Shown here one piece after another: positions 13,766 to 24,989 of a stretch of 64,000 bases of DNA. The DNA comes from Anseranas semipalmata. Taxonomy: Eukaryota > Chordata > Aves > Anseriformes > Anseranatidae. The stretch's first letter is position 1. The number at the start of each line of letters is the position of its first letter. The stretch is from assembly GCA_013399115.1 (NCBI GenBank), contig VXAA01001494.1, positions 836,595-900,594 of the forward strand, given 5' to 3'. Under the pieces are notes generated by a model. That model ran no database searches and had not been told where the DNA came from. It saw only the letters and a list, made by a program, of their open reading frames with translations. The translations under genes and the position numbers were made by a program.

Positions 13766-14884
13766 GAAACAGTAACCCTCACACTTTATTATCTCTTAAT
13801 TCTACCCTGGAAAAAAATATGAATTTTTCTATTATTCCACGTTTCTGAACATATCTGCCAAGATTTATTAGTCAATGGGAAAGCAAAATTGGATGTATTT
13901 TCCTCCATTTCCATTTAAAATTAAGTCTTTATTTCATTCATTTTAAGCAGAAACCTTCACAGCAGTTGGGCTAAGCAGGCTGTTGTACCATTACACCATT
14001 ACATTCAGTTGCAGAGAAGTCTCACTTCATACAAATATAAGCAAAAAGAGTGTTTGTGGGTTTTCTCCCCCCCTCTTGGGCAAAGCATCAAGGAGCAGCT
14101 TTTAAACATCTCAATGTGGCACGTATGTCATTCTGCACTCTTTACATCAGCAGGCCAACTAGTAATGCAGTAAATCTTGCCCGTGGAACAACAGAGGGAA
14201 TTAAACCATCATGACATGACAAGCCTTACCTGACAGAAAAACATTTGACTTGCGTGAGGAATCTAACTGTTCAGTGAAAACCAGCTATATTCAATGTTGT
14301 CATGGGTGGCGCGGGTCTTTAATTGCACAAAGATACAGAGCACTACACCTTGGGTTATTTTTAGTTAAAACTTAACTGAGCACTACCCTGTTATCTTAAC
14401 TCTTAAAATATCTGAGGCACAAGTATGTGTGTGTACTTGTTTTATTCATAATTGGAGTTGTCTCGGGATACCAAATGTATTTCTACTTAAGGTGATTTAA
14501 CAAAACTGTTGACCTCATTTCAAAACATCCACTGATCCATTTTTCATTCAATGGCAATATCGAATGTTAAAAGGAACATAAAAACAAACATGCACACAAT
14601 TGTACAGTTTTCATAAATGTCTATTTCATTATTTGTGGGTAGCGCATTAAACAGTTAAATACATTTAAATAATGTTTAAGTGACTGCACTAATGCAGAAT
14701 TGTAACTAGATGGGTAACCAATTTAACTAGAAACCAGCTAACAAGTAACTGTCTAAATACGTCAAATACAGCTCTTGTTCTAGGTCATCCTTCTTGGGAA
14801 AAAAAGCCTGCTGGTCACATTGGAAATACATTTTAAGGCCAAATTCTTCTGATATCCCTTCTCTGCAGCAGTTTCTTCACCTTT
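13766..14884 (-). other. VDAC2: Probable VDAC2 3' untranslated region
   Basis: About 1.1 kb of AT-rich, non-coding sequence follows the VDAC2 stop on the minus strand. Minus-strand AATAAA hexamers occur at 14446-14441, 13933-13928, 13869-13864 and 13790-13785. Only the last is followed by a clear GU-rich tract, so I take it as the main end. The extent is inferred, not shown. Confidence 0.5.
13785..13790 (-). terminator. VDAC2: Candidate VDAC2 poly(A) signal AATAAA
   Basis: On the minus strand AATAAA is followed within 25-45 nt by a U/GU-rich stretch (TTTCTGTGACTGTGGTGTCT), the usual downstream element. Alternatives upstream lack such a tract. Confidence 0.5.
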
Positions 14885-14976
14885 TTAAGCCTCCAATTCC
14901 AGGCCAAGGCCAAGTTTATGGCCACCAGCATTGATGCTCTTTCCATCTATCATGGCAGACAGACTAAGCTTCACAC
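14885..14976 (-). CDS. VDAC2: VDAC2 terminal coding exon (residues 254-283 and stop)
   Basis: The 92-nt coding part completes Gly254 and encodes [19 protein letters not shown], then [10 protein letters not shown] and TAA (14887-14885). The acceptor is [20 protein letters not shown] is the last strand, which carries the beta-barrel insertion signal at the C-terminus of this family. The 3' UTR follows at lower coordinates. Confidence 0.96.
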
Positions 14977-17900
14977 CTGTAAGATTTTAAAGAGCATGTT
15001 TACAACATATAAGCAGAGTAGCTTTCATTGCAAATCAACCTCTGTCATTACAAGTCCCAGTAGTAGCTCTTATTTCATTACTTTGCTCCAAATTTGTCTA
15101 TGGAAGAATTCATTTAAACATGAAATCTAGTGAAAGCTAGTCACATGAATCAAGCAAACTACGTGCTTTTTTAAAATACCATTTTATAAACTGGATCTCC
15201 AAAGACTCCACTTGGCAAGTACACAGAAGGTTTCTCCTTCTACATTAAGGTGTGCATGAAGAAGGAAAACTATGCATAAAAGGACAGACACTCGTGCCAA
15301 AGAAGGGAGGGAATGAAACTGTGAATTTTATTGCTTTTCAAATAAAGAACTAACTACTAATAATACAGCATTAACAGCTGTTTTCATACTTAACAGAAAA
15401 AGTTCCAGAGCTTTTTTCTGAATCACAGATCAGGAAGTGTATTGTTTTGATGATTAATCATTTTTTCAAGACCTGCTGTTGTTCAGTACAATGACTGGAA
15501 AAAACAATACTAGAAAAGACAGCTTGCACAGCCTTAAAGCTAAGCTATCAAACACATGATAGTTGACTGCTAAACAACTCAATGAGGAATATGATGCAGA
15601 AAGACCATTAGATAGTGTTAGATGTCTTGTTTATCTAAAGGTTTAATGTGCAACATAACCTACTGACAAACATCTACTTCGCCTTCAAGACAAAGTTATT
15701 CTGAAGAATCAACATAGTTGCATATAAATACGTAGACCTCAGAATTTTTCTGTGTGATGCATGAAAGATATGGATGTGAAAGTCCTTACCTGGCCTCAGG
15801 GTCTGGGTGTAACCCACTCCAACTAGACTAGCATTGTTCACTTTTGCCTGGAGAAAAATTAAATAAACAAAGAAAGAAGCAACCAAAATGTAACTGAAGT
15901 CTTCTTTGTTATCATTCAGGAGCTAGAACTTAACAACTTAACCCAGTATTACTTGTTCTCTCAATATCTCTGTGCTTACTAGACTGTCTCTCTACCTTTG
16001 CCCCGCAACTTAAGCTGAAGAACAGAAACCTATTTAAGCACAGACAGGATGCATGGATAGGTAGAACTGTTACTGGAAAGTAGTCTGGCAGGTGAACTTC
16101 CACCCACTCTTTTCAGAAGGCCCTAACAACTCACCACCAGTTTTCCAAAACAAGCTACTTCAGAAGAATCCTCCATGTTTGTATTATTAGAAAAGAATTA
16201 TTATTTTGCAGGACCAATCAGTCAAGCAGTGGTCATTTCATAATATCACCGTTAACAGTATGTGCAAAATTCTTTTTCTCACTTTGCATCACTTTCTCTA
16301 CAGAATGATTCCAACAATCCAGGTTCAATTCCAACTTCTTAACAAACAAAACCGTTCTGCAATATAGCCTTTTTAACCAGCATCTCTTACCAGTTCTTAC
16401 CATGAGAACAGAATTGTTTCCAAAAAATTGTTTTTAAAAAAAATCTGTAAGCTTAGGGTCAGATATGAAGGTTATGTTTTTTTGTTTAATATATATAAAT
16501 GTGAAGTCCTGTAGAGTAGGACAACATTTGAAAGTCAGATTCAAAAAGAGACATTGCTGTATGCAAAGCAACATGATTTAAATACTGCTTGTTTTAATTA
16601 TAACTATCTGGATTGTAAGAGTAGCACTTACTAGACTTTTTGACCAATTATCTTCTTTTGTACTAATAAGACACATGCTCAGAAACCGAAAAGCTGTTCT
16701 GTTTAGCATAACCCTTTTGGTTAGAGTCATACTTACAGAGATAGAAGCAGTGGAATCCAACTTGTATTTAGCTCCAATTCCAAAGCGAGTGCTGTTGCTA
16801 CCTGCTGTCCAAGAGAGGTTTACAGCAGTTTCAAGATTGTCACTCACTTTCTGGTAAATTGACCCACCAAATTCTGAACCATCATTGCTGCACAAATTAA
16901 AAAAAAAAGTTAGCTCCTTATATCCACATAATCCCAACTCTAAAAAAAACAAAGTTCCAAGTTTTATTCAAATGAGAAACAGAAAAGTTTGATTTTTTTC
17001 CACACTTTTAGACTGCATAAAGGGAGATGAAAAAAGCTTCACGGCCAAATTAAATTGCAATAATCCATGAAAAAATCTGTTTCAGTTTGCTATAGCTAAT
17101 TCTCGTGCTAATTTTGAACTAAGTACTTGAACAAAATTCCAGGTCACATCTTTAACCTAACAGATAAAACGCTAGTAGTGAGGAAACAAGCATTCCAAAT
17201 TTCTATGATTATTGAATATATCTGATATTTCTAATGAATCTAACGATCTTTTTAAAAATCTGTCACAATATTTGAGATCACTAAGCTGAAATGAAATTCT
17301 TACAGCTTAGACTAAGGTGTTTTGTAGCTTCCCCCGCCTCAACTTCCACAAACCCAGACAATCCCTATCCTCTTTTTCCAAAATAACAAACTTCTATTTC
17401 AAAAATCAAGTTATGTCCTACATAAACACAATAAAACAACAACAGTTTGTATTAGATTTAGAACACCACGTTCATCAGTAGATTATGATCAGCTTGCTCT
17501 GAAGAACATCTAAGATCTCTAAAGGCAGCAATCTGAAGAAAGTTCAAAACCAAGATGCCTTATACTTTAGTTGCACTCTAAGCATCTCATGCACTCATCC
17601 CTTATAGGCAAGATGAAGAAGCTACTCAAAATGTCCAAAAGCAAAGCTCTGTTCTTTCTCCATAAACTACTTCTGGCCTACTTAAATAGTGCAATGATAA
17701 TTGCTACCTCTAACAAATCTACTGTCCTTGTATTATAGTCAGATATGGTTCAATGTATTGGGAAAGCTGGTAAAGCATTGTGATCAGTTCTGCGTAACTA
17801 GGCTATCGCACTTCCAATTTTGATGCATTTCAGTATTTGGTAAACTGTAGCACGTATTACGCTGTAAATGATAACAAGCCACAGATATTTACTGTTTTGA

Positions 17901-20900
17901 AAAAGACAAAGTAACATTTAGTTAAGTTTGCTTGCAAGTACCTCTTGGTATTTCAAGCATTTGTAATTTGACTAGAAGGAAAGGTAGAGAAAGCCAGCTT
18001 CTGTAAAACTGGACACAATTTTCAGTACTTACACGTTAGTGTGCAGTTGGAAGTCTCCAGTCTTGTAACCCACAGAGAAGTTATTCTTTGTCAATTTTGA
18101 TTTGGCACTATCAAAAGTCATCTGATAACCAGCAAGCCAGCCTTCATAACCAAAGACAGCTGAACCATGGATTGCAGGCCCAGCAAAATCAAAGTCAACA
18201 TCACAACCTAGGTTTAGGCATTCACGTTTGTACGCTGACTTAATTTTACCGCTTTTCTTTCTGAAACAGAAAAACAGTTATCTTAAGACAGGACTTGATC
18301 TTTCCTCAGTGAACTGCCAAATTTGAGCCATATGCCTCAACAGAATGCATGTAAATGCCATGCACATACATCCTCTAGTCTGGGCCAAAGCACAGGTAAC
18401 CCATCAAGAAATTATAGAAAATCATAGAAACATGCATTGTGATGAAGGCAGATACATCTTCATGCCTCCTGTAATATTCAAACTAAGTATTTCTATCCCA
18501 GAAAATAAGGAAAACAGGCTGTCGTGAAATGGACATCCAATACTATGTCTGTAGAATAAGAAGTGATGCTGAAGAGCAGAATCCTTCAGCATTGGAACTT
18601 GCTAATTTGGATCAATAATAAACATCTGTCAATTTGACACGCCAGATGAATATTTACCAGCCATGGGTATAGTTACTTAAAAGGTAAAAAGGTTAAAAAT
18701 TCTTACCCTGTATTTGGTGAGAAAGTTGTATCAAATGTCAACTTCAAGCCTTTGGCAATCTAATTGAAGAGTGAGAAGATAAAAGCTATAAATTCAGTTC
18801 TGCCAGTTAAGTAAAAGAACTAAATACTCTCCTAATCTGTTACCTGATCTTCAATTGCGATTTCTGTTCCCAGAGTGTTATCTGTGTTCCATTTTTCTGT
18901 GAAAGTCAGCCCATATTCAGCCCACTTGTATTTGGTCTCCAAGCTCCCACTCACTTTTCCAGTGTCTGTGTTCGATGAACCAGATGTTGTGAACTCCTAA
19001 AAAGGACAGTGTCCGTGTTATACTGAAGATACATGTGATCCTGAAAGCCTTACACAGTGACAAAAGAGAAGACCTTTCTTCACCAAACACTAAGATCTCG
19101 GTATTCTACATAACAAGTTTAACAACGTCAGACAACTTGGAGGACAGAGACATAACAGACTAGAAGAACCAGATGATTCATGTCCACATGGAGGACTCCC
19201 CACCTNTCAAAAACAAGACAGTAGTTACCATAAGCATTCTCCTCAAAAGGAAAAAAGTTCCTGAAATGCAAGGTTAAGTTTGATACTCCTAATGAGCAAA
19301 CCAAAAATCAAACCAGGAGTCTTTAATACATGCCAGCACATTCTCCTCCTGGGAAGCATGGCTTGCAACTGATAGGCGATTCACGAGAGCTTGTATTCTG
19401 CAGAAAGTTTTAGCAGTATTACTGGTAGTCCTTGACAGAAACAAGCTGAAATAAGAACCACTACATCTATATACATCTATAATAGGGCTCTGGCAAACAG
19501 CGCTTCAGATGGGATGCAGACTTTTACAGAAAACACAGCATACAACCCACACACCTCTTTCACAGCCAGTTACATTGTTAAAACTTCCTGTTCTGGCAGG
19601 GGGCGGCTGTATCTACCTCTACACCTTGCAAAGTCTGCTCTAGAAATAGATAAAAGTTGCAGGAAGCACTGCTTGCATGACCAAGTCATCTTGCATGGAA
19701 CATTACTGCAGCACTTGAATACCTTTAAAGAGGAGCCACAGATTCAAAGTACTATTTCACTGCCAACTACTTCACACGTGCATTAAGATGCCAAAAATTT
19801 CCGAAAACACAAACAGTACCACATAGTACACAAACAAGTTCTGTGTACTATGGTTGATATGTATTAAAATGCATCAAAAACATGTCAGCTATTTGGTTCA
19901 CCTTCAGACATAAGATGAGGGACAGCTAACAACCCTTCTGATTTTATAAAGATTACTAGATAGTTGATTTTATTTATTGGCCCGTACTACAATGCCAGTG
20001 TTATATTCAGAATGAAGTCAGAGCTTGAGGTGCTTCTGAAATTATTTCACACTAAACATTTATTATTAATATAACCTAATCTACTTAACTGCATCTGGAA
20101 GGTGCCCTTCTGTTAATTAAATAAGCATCAGTATGTATTCCCCCCCAAAATACAATGCATAAGTATTTGAACTCACCACTCCACTTGCAGATTTTGTTTT
20201 CACATCCAGTTTCACCAACCCAAACCCTTAATAAACAGAAGCCAAAGTTAAAAAGTTGGGCTTTAACTAAGACAAGGTACATTTTCCAAGAAGCTGGTTT
20301 TCCAAGCTCACTGCTGAGACTGCTGTGTATATATGTATATGGAACCACCATAGACTGACTTCTGTAGCACTCAAATTTCAGATGCTACAGCAGGTAGAGG
20401 AGGCCACCCTAAGAACAAGCCAAGAGTTCTGTTCTGTCATTGTCAAATAGTAAGCAAAGAGCAGCCACTCAACTGTACACTGTACATCTAACAAAGAAGA
20501 TGAATTCCAAGAGTAAATGTATTTACTGACAAGATGCATTCTCTTCTGTTCCCTGGATGGCATCTACTCTGTACTCAATGCCATTTGAAGAGTTATCCTA
20601 ATGCATGAAATTGTCTCAGCACCAAGAAGAAGAAAGATCTCAAAGGAAAATTCTAAAAGGGAAGTCACTAGGAAACACACAGCCATTGGAACTGAAATAT
20701 AAGTAGGTTTATGGGAGTGTCATTTCACATTCTTACCCTCAGACTTCAGTGGTAATCTTGGCGAAAAAGCCCCCACATGCATTCCCAAAGACTAGAAACA
20801 AACAGCACTGCAACTAAGCAGATTTTAACTATGCAATTGCCTATTAAAGTGTTTAAAATTTTTGAAGAATTCTTTTATCCTGAGAGCTATTCCTCTTGCT

Positions 20901-21347
20901 ATTCCAAAAAAAGCACTATAATGTTACAGTAGTAACGTTATATATCCCCTTTCTATACCAACAAATGCTGTGGCACAGAGATTGGTAAAGTGTACTCCCA
21001 ATCTAAATAACAGTGGATGCTTAGTCTTGCATACTTGTACACCTCTTTCCTGACATTTGTGTGTCTAACGCAGTAAGGTTTAACAGACTTTGCATCAAAA
21101 CAGCCCACAAAAAAACTCCAGTGATCTGTTAGCTGACAGTAATGACATGAAAGAAACATACCCTCCCCCCTCCCCAGAAACACACGCATTTGAGCTTTCA
21201 ACTTTATAAACAAGATAAAATAGTCAATTCATCGCTGCAGCACAGACAATGCTATATTTTATAAAAGGCACTATTCTTACCATATCCTTTACTGAAGATA
21301 TCTCTGGCAGATTTGCCGAGGTCTGCATATGATGGAGGAATCGCCAT
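14885..21347 (-). CDS. VDAC2: VDAC2, voltage-dependent anion-selective channel 2 (8 coding exons, whole CDS span)
   Basis: Outer mitochondrial membrane beta-barrel porin that passes ATP, ADP and other metabolites; the family's VDAC2 member also holds BAK at the membrane. Joined on the minus strand: 21347-21281, 20226-20177, 18996-18844, 18759-18707, 18260-18033, 16887-16737, 15847-15790, 14976-14885. These sum to 852 nt, or 283 residues plus a TAA stop, the usual length of non-mammalian VDAC2. Seen: N-terminal helix [20 protein letters not shown]; the membrane-buried Glu73 of VDAC1/2; the GLK motif at 94-96; and the C-terminal porin signature across exons 7-8 ([10 protein letters not shown] then [20 protein letters not shown]). 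All introns are GT-AG and phases match at every junction. VDAC2 rather than VDAC1/3 is chosen from the [12 protein letters not shown] start and the SAMD8 neighbour. The start ATG lies 5 nt inside its exon, so an upstream in-frame start is possible (see 24548-24602). Confidence 0.97.
15790..15847 (-). CDS. VDAC2: VDAC2 coding exon (residues 235-253 plus 1 nt)
   Basis: The 58-nt exon encodes [19 protein letters not shown] plus the first base of Gly254. The acceptor is TTTTTCTCCAG and the donor GTAAGG. It is the most conserved part of the porin signature. Confidence 0.96.
16737..16887 (-). CDS. VDAC2: VDAC2 coding exon (residues 184-234)
   Basis: The 151-nt exon encodes the last base of Val184 and 50 residues from [14 protein letters not shown] to [11 protein letters not shown]. 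The acceptor TTTGTGCAG and the donor GTAAGTATG are strong. It holds the first part of the eukaryotic porin signature. An open frame reads on past the donor and is intronic. Confidence 0.96.
18033..18260 (-). CDS. VDAC2: VDAC2 largest coding exon (residues 108-184)
   Basis: The 228-nt exon completes Gly108 and encodes [14 protein letters not shown] through [10 protein letters not shown] plus two bases of Val184. It covers the middle strands of the barrel, including [20 protein letters not shown]. The acceptor is CTGTTTCAG. The donor GTAAGT was fixed by the phase needed for the next exon. Confidence 0.96.
18707..18759 (-). CDS. VDAC2: VDAC2 coding exon (residues 91-107 plus 2 nt)
   Basis: The 53-nt exon encodes [17 protein letters not shown] plus two bases of Gly108. 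It contains the conserved GLK motif. The acceptor CAATTAG and donor GTAAGA are both canonical. Confidence 0.95.
18844..18996 (-). CDS. VDAC2: VDAC2 coding exon (residues 40-90)
   Basis: The 153-nt, phase 0/0 exon encodes 51 residues from [15 protein letters not shown] to GTEIAIEDQ. It includes Glu73 in LTFTEKW, the bilayer-facing glutamate known in VDAC1/2. The acceptor is TTTTAG and the donor GTAACAG. Confidence 0.96.
20177..20226 (-). CDS. VDAC2: VDAC2 coding exon (residues 23-39)
   Basis: The 50-nt exon encodes the end of Gly23 and then [16 protein letters not shown]. The acceptor is TATTAAG and the donor GTGAGT at 20176-20171. It contains beta strand 1. The pyrimidine tract before the acceptor is weak, but the phase and the protein match are unambiguous. 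Confidence 0.95.
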
Positions 21348-21352
21348 TGGAG
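21281..21352 (-). CDS. VDAC2: VDAC2 first main coding exon (5 nt leader plus residues 1-22 and 1 nt)
   Basis: Read on the minus strand. The acceptor CCTTTCAG precedes CTCCA and the start ATG (21347-21345). The exon encodes [22 protein letters not shown] plus the first base of Gly23. The donor is GTAAG at 21280-21276. This is the N-terminal helix that sits inside the pore. The CTCCA leader is in frame with no stop, so it would be translated if an upstream exon supplied an ATG. Confidence 0.95.
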
Positions 21353-21839
21353 CTGAAAGGTAATGGGGCAATTAATAGTCAATCTTTTACCATGCACATA
21401 CACAAAAATGCTACCACAACTCTTAAAGATGCTCTTTCTTTAAGGCAGATTCACCCATGAAGGCAGTTAACAGACAGATGGTTCAAACAATCACTATATT
21501 CTGTGAAACACCTACAGATTTTCAGTGATGTTCACTGTGAACATGTTTTCTAAGCATAGGTAGTCTGCTTATTGATGAGAAATCTTCACTTTTCAAGTAG
21601 ATTTTGCCATACACCTTTAATTATCACAAACTAGTAGCTCACATTTCCAGAGTTGGCAGTAACCACTGCAAACCAGAAAACTGGAAATATGAAAAACTCA
21701 TTCAGACAGGTATTTCTGTAAGTCTTACAATGTCAAATTTGACAGATGCTTATGAAAATTATCTGAGAAGACCTACAAGTTTTCATTTTTGAGATGTGAA
21801 AGCGTGCATATCTGTTTTACATTATCGCTTGCCCCGTAT

Positions 21840-21899
21840 TTTAAATAGTAGACGTAAGATTTGGAAAGGATCTCTGAAGGCCGTTACCCAGCAACCAAT
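21840..21899 (-). promoter_or_regulatory. X-box/CCAAT/TATA-like cluster in VDAC2 intron 1
   Basis: On the plus strand GTTACCCAGCAAC (21883-21895) looks like an RFX X-box and runs straight into CCAAT (21895-21899), which has a perfect RRCCAATSR context. About 50 bp away in the direction of VDAC2 transcription the minus strand reads TATTTAAA (21847-21840). The order fits a minus-strand internal promoter about 0.5 kb upstream of the coding exon. Motif-based inference only. Confidence 0.3.
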
Positions 21900-23024
21900 C
21901 GGATGAGGTCCTCCCCGCCTGTACAGTACAAGAGTTTAAGTTGGGGCAGGGGGTTCCTGTTAGCTTAAAACAAACAAGTAGTAGGAGTGCTGGGTCAGTG
22001 AGAAAGGGACTTTTAAGGAAAGCTTCTCAGACAGGGAGCTTCTGGCAATCTCAGTGTTAAAGAACCTGTCATTCAAGACTAGCCATGACCCAGCCTCCCT
22101 GGCCTGCTGGATACCAGCCTGAGGTCCTACACGTGTATGATGCTCCTCCTCCCTGTGAAGATGCTCTCTATCTGTACCTTCCTTAGGTGACTGTTTTCCC
22201 ACTCTTTCAACAGCAAAAGGTCACTACTAGAGGCACTGTATTTTATTTTAAAGTTTTCAAATACAGAAAATAGAGCATATTTCAAAGAGTTAGTAATTTC
22301 CCCAAAAGGGCCAAAAACAAAGGAGAAAACACTAACTAGACAAACACCATAAAAAGCCTGAACACAGAAACAAATGAAAGGTCTTCTCTTATCTTTTAAA
22401 ATTAATCAGTCACATTTGTTTGGCTGAAAGCCAGATGAACATAATTCACTGTTCATCCGTAATTCACACAACCCTGATTGTGTGGGTTTTGTTTTGGTTT
22501 AAACGAAACAGAAAAGCATCTTCAGAACCTAAAAAAAAAATAACAAGGGCAGTACGCTCGCATATTAACTTTCAAATGAAAGCTGAAAAGATGACTGTCA
22601 TTTTTAGAAAGTACTTTTAACCAAGATTTAAATTTTCTTCTGCAGATCTCAATCACAGGTGATTCGAAAGTCTCCTTCCATCTTTTCTTGGCCTTATCTA
22701 CATAAAGGGAAAACTTGCCTGGAACACCTGACTCAGAATAACTTCCTTTAGGGCACCGTTCCACTGAACAGACTGTTTCACAATAGCATCCACAAAAAAA
22801 TATAAACTGATTATACAATAAGGCTATAGATGGCAGGTATGAATTGCTACTATCCAAAAAACTTTTTAGCATGCAAGAAACAGTCTTGTGCCTTAATATT
22901 ATTTTTTTAAATTTCTTCTGTAGTTTTCCAGAGTACCTCTTTCCATCTTCCTAAACTGTAAGAGGACTACCTGATCTGCATCATAGTAAAATCATATACA
23001 TTTACAGTTTAGCTAAAAATACTT

Positions 23025-23072
23025 AAAAAAAAAAAAACAAAAACAAAAAACAAAAACAAACAAACAAAAAAA
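23025..23072. repeat. A-rich (CAAAAA)n simple repeat in VDAC2 intron 1
   Basis: An A-run grades into CAAAAA and CAAA units. Simple repeat, length probably polymorphic. Confidence 0.8.
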
Positions 23073-24547
23073 CTCTTTAGTAAAGAATGCTAAGCTCTAC
23101 ATCCAAATCAGTAGAGAAGGACATCCAGCACTTGTTGTAAAGTATTAAGCAAATTTGTTTCTCAATAGAGTAAATTGTCTCTTAAAAAATTAAATAAAAA
23201 TTACTTGAATAATGCTTCAATCTTGAAAAGGCTTAGCCCAAGTTAAAGTCAATTCATTAGTAGTTTAAAGTAACTTAGAGAAGGTTTAGCTATGTATTTT
23301 TCCTCTGAATAGGTCTCACTTCCAACTAGCATCTCCAAGAGATTAATTATTGCTTGCTTAGAAGTGTTATACTAGCCTTTAGCACAGACATACTTTGATA
23401 GTATCAATGAGCTTTTCTTTCTTGTCTTAAATGTTTCCAATCTGACTAGAAAATCATTACAGACAAGATATTTATGTTAAGCCATAATGTCCTGAGAAGT
23501 TAAACTGATATCTGTCTAAATTTAAAGAATTACTACAGTGAAAGGATGTTGCTGTTTTATCTCGCCAAGTTAAGCACCCTCTGTATGCAAGGAAACTGAC
23601 CAACATTTGTCAGACATTCCAGCCTACAGATCCAAGTTTCGTGATAAAAAGTTAACACAGCTTATGACCTTCACACCACTATTTCAATTCTAAACTAACA
23701 GGGATGCAAGAGTTAAAACAGGGAAAGCACAAATTAGTTTTGGGTATGCTAAACACCTGATAAGCTAGTGTCATCATCAGAAAGCTCATTAAATGAAAAC
23801 AGGGCCAAAAACATCATTCCTGTTTCCTCCAGTGTTAGTAAATTTGCTACGTTTGCAAACTCTTACAAACAGAAGTAATTTTCTTCAATCCTGTTTTGAA
23901 CCACCTTTCATGTAAACTACTAATTAGAAGCACCTAAAATATAGGTAACACTTAACAACAATAGGTTGGTTGTGAAAGCAACTATCAGATAATCTTACTC
24001 CTCATTTCAGAAACATAGAATGTACTTGTATCAAGTGGGAGCTCCACCCTGATCTTTGTTTCATTTTATCCCTCTTTAAAAAAAAAAAAAAAGTTTAATT
24101 AATCTCTCAAGAGCCACAAATATGATTTCTTCTAATGCAAAAGAAAAAAAAAAATCCCTAAATCAGAAAGAATGTATTAATGTCGTGATGTGATAATTCT
24201 GATAACTTTCCTTCGAGGTAGTATTTTGAAGTTGTGTCACACCCTGTAATTAAAGGAATGCCAAGGACTTCTATAAAGATTTCTAGACCTCAGGATATTG
24301 AAGATCAATTTAGAGGTCATATAATTAAAAAAAAAAAAACTAATCTCTCATACCCTTTTTTAAATGGCACCAACTACACTGAGATTGCATTCCAATACTG
24401 CAAATAATAACAGATAAATAAATATTCTTAAAAATATTTTTGTTAAGAATACATCGGATACAACACTGACCTTTAAACTTACACTGCTTCTAACGCTTAA
24501 ACAACAAAAAAACTCATTACCCTTGCTTCAACTGTCTCCCTACTTAC

Positions 24548-24602
24548 TTCTCGGAGGTTGGCACGCTAGTGACATAGCCATAGCTAGGCCAATTTAGAGA
24601 CT
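24548..24602 (-). other. VDAC2: Candidate VDAC2 upstream exon or 3' end of the first exon, possibly coding
   Basis: On the minus strand a pyrimidine-rich acceptor-like stretch (TTTTCTTTCCCTTCTCCGTAG) ends at 24603. A strong donor, GAA then GTAAGTA, begins at 24547. Between them is an in-frame TAA, then ATG at 24581 with G at -3 and G at +4. Reading from this ATG through the donor into the CTCCA leader of the next exon gives MAMSLACQPPRTP followed by the usual MAIPPS start. If the acceptor is not used, the same donor would end a longer first exon that begins in the CpG island. Transcription is inferred. Confidence 0.5.
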
Positions 24603-24813
24603 CTACGGAGAAGGGAAAGAAAATTAAGCATCTGCAGATTAACTACGTGTCCAGAAACCGAAAGCACGGGTAAGGCAGAGCCCCCCCGAGGAGGAGGACA
24701 CCGCCAGGGAGAAGGGGGCCGCGAGGGGCCGGGCCAGGCTGCGCCCTTCTCCGCTCAGGCCCCGCCGCCAGGCCGCGCGGCGCCCGCTGCCGCCGCAAGG
24801 TGAACTGCTCCGC

Positions 24814-24825
24814 GCGGCCATCTTG
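24814..24825 (-). promoter_or_regulatory. YY1-type motif in VDAC2 promoter
   Basis: The plus-strand sequence GCGGCCATCTTG differs at one base from the YY1 consensus GCCGCCATCTTG. Such sites often lie just downstream of the start site in TATA-less promoters, which would put the VDAC2 start nearby at slightly higher coordinates. Confidence 0.5.
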
Positions 24826-24989
24826 GGCATCCCGGCCTGACCCCCCCGCACCACCACCACCACCTCCCGCCGCGCCGCGCCGCGCCGCCCCTTATGCAAC
24901 CGCCGCCCGGGCACGGCCCGCGGGCCGAGGGGGCCGCGGCGCCTGCCCAGGCCATCGGGGGAGGCGGGGGGGGAACGGCGGCGTGCGGG

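Larger units (their letters stand above)
21353..24547 (-). other. VDAC2: VDAC2 intron 1 (under the upstream-exon model)
   Basis: About 3.2 kb of AT-rich intron with no recognised coding exon. It contains an X-box/CCAAT cluster at 21840-21899, an A-rich simple repeat at 23025-23072 and several A runs. A minus-strand open frame at 22522-22872 shows no family resemblance and is taken as chance. Confidence 0.55.

Noticed and set aside
16316..16334. GGTTCAATTCC resembling a tRNA B box in VDAC2 intron 7
   Set aside because: The invariant G of GGTTCG is changed and there is no A box or cloverleaf upstream.
18408..18432. AATCATAGAA-type motif recalling the tail repeat of CR1 in VDAC2 intron 5
   Set aside because: Only one or two degenerate units and no CR1 body next to it.
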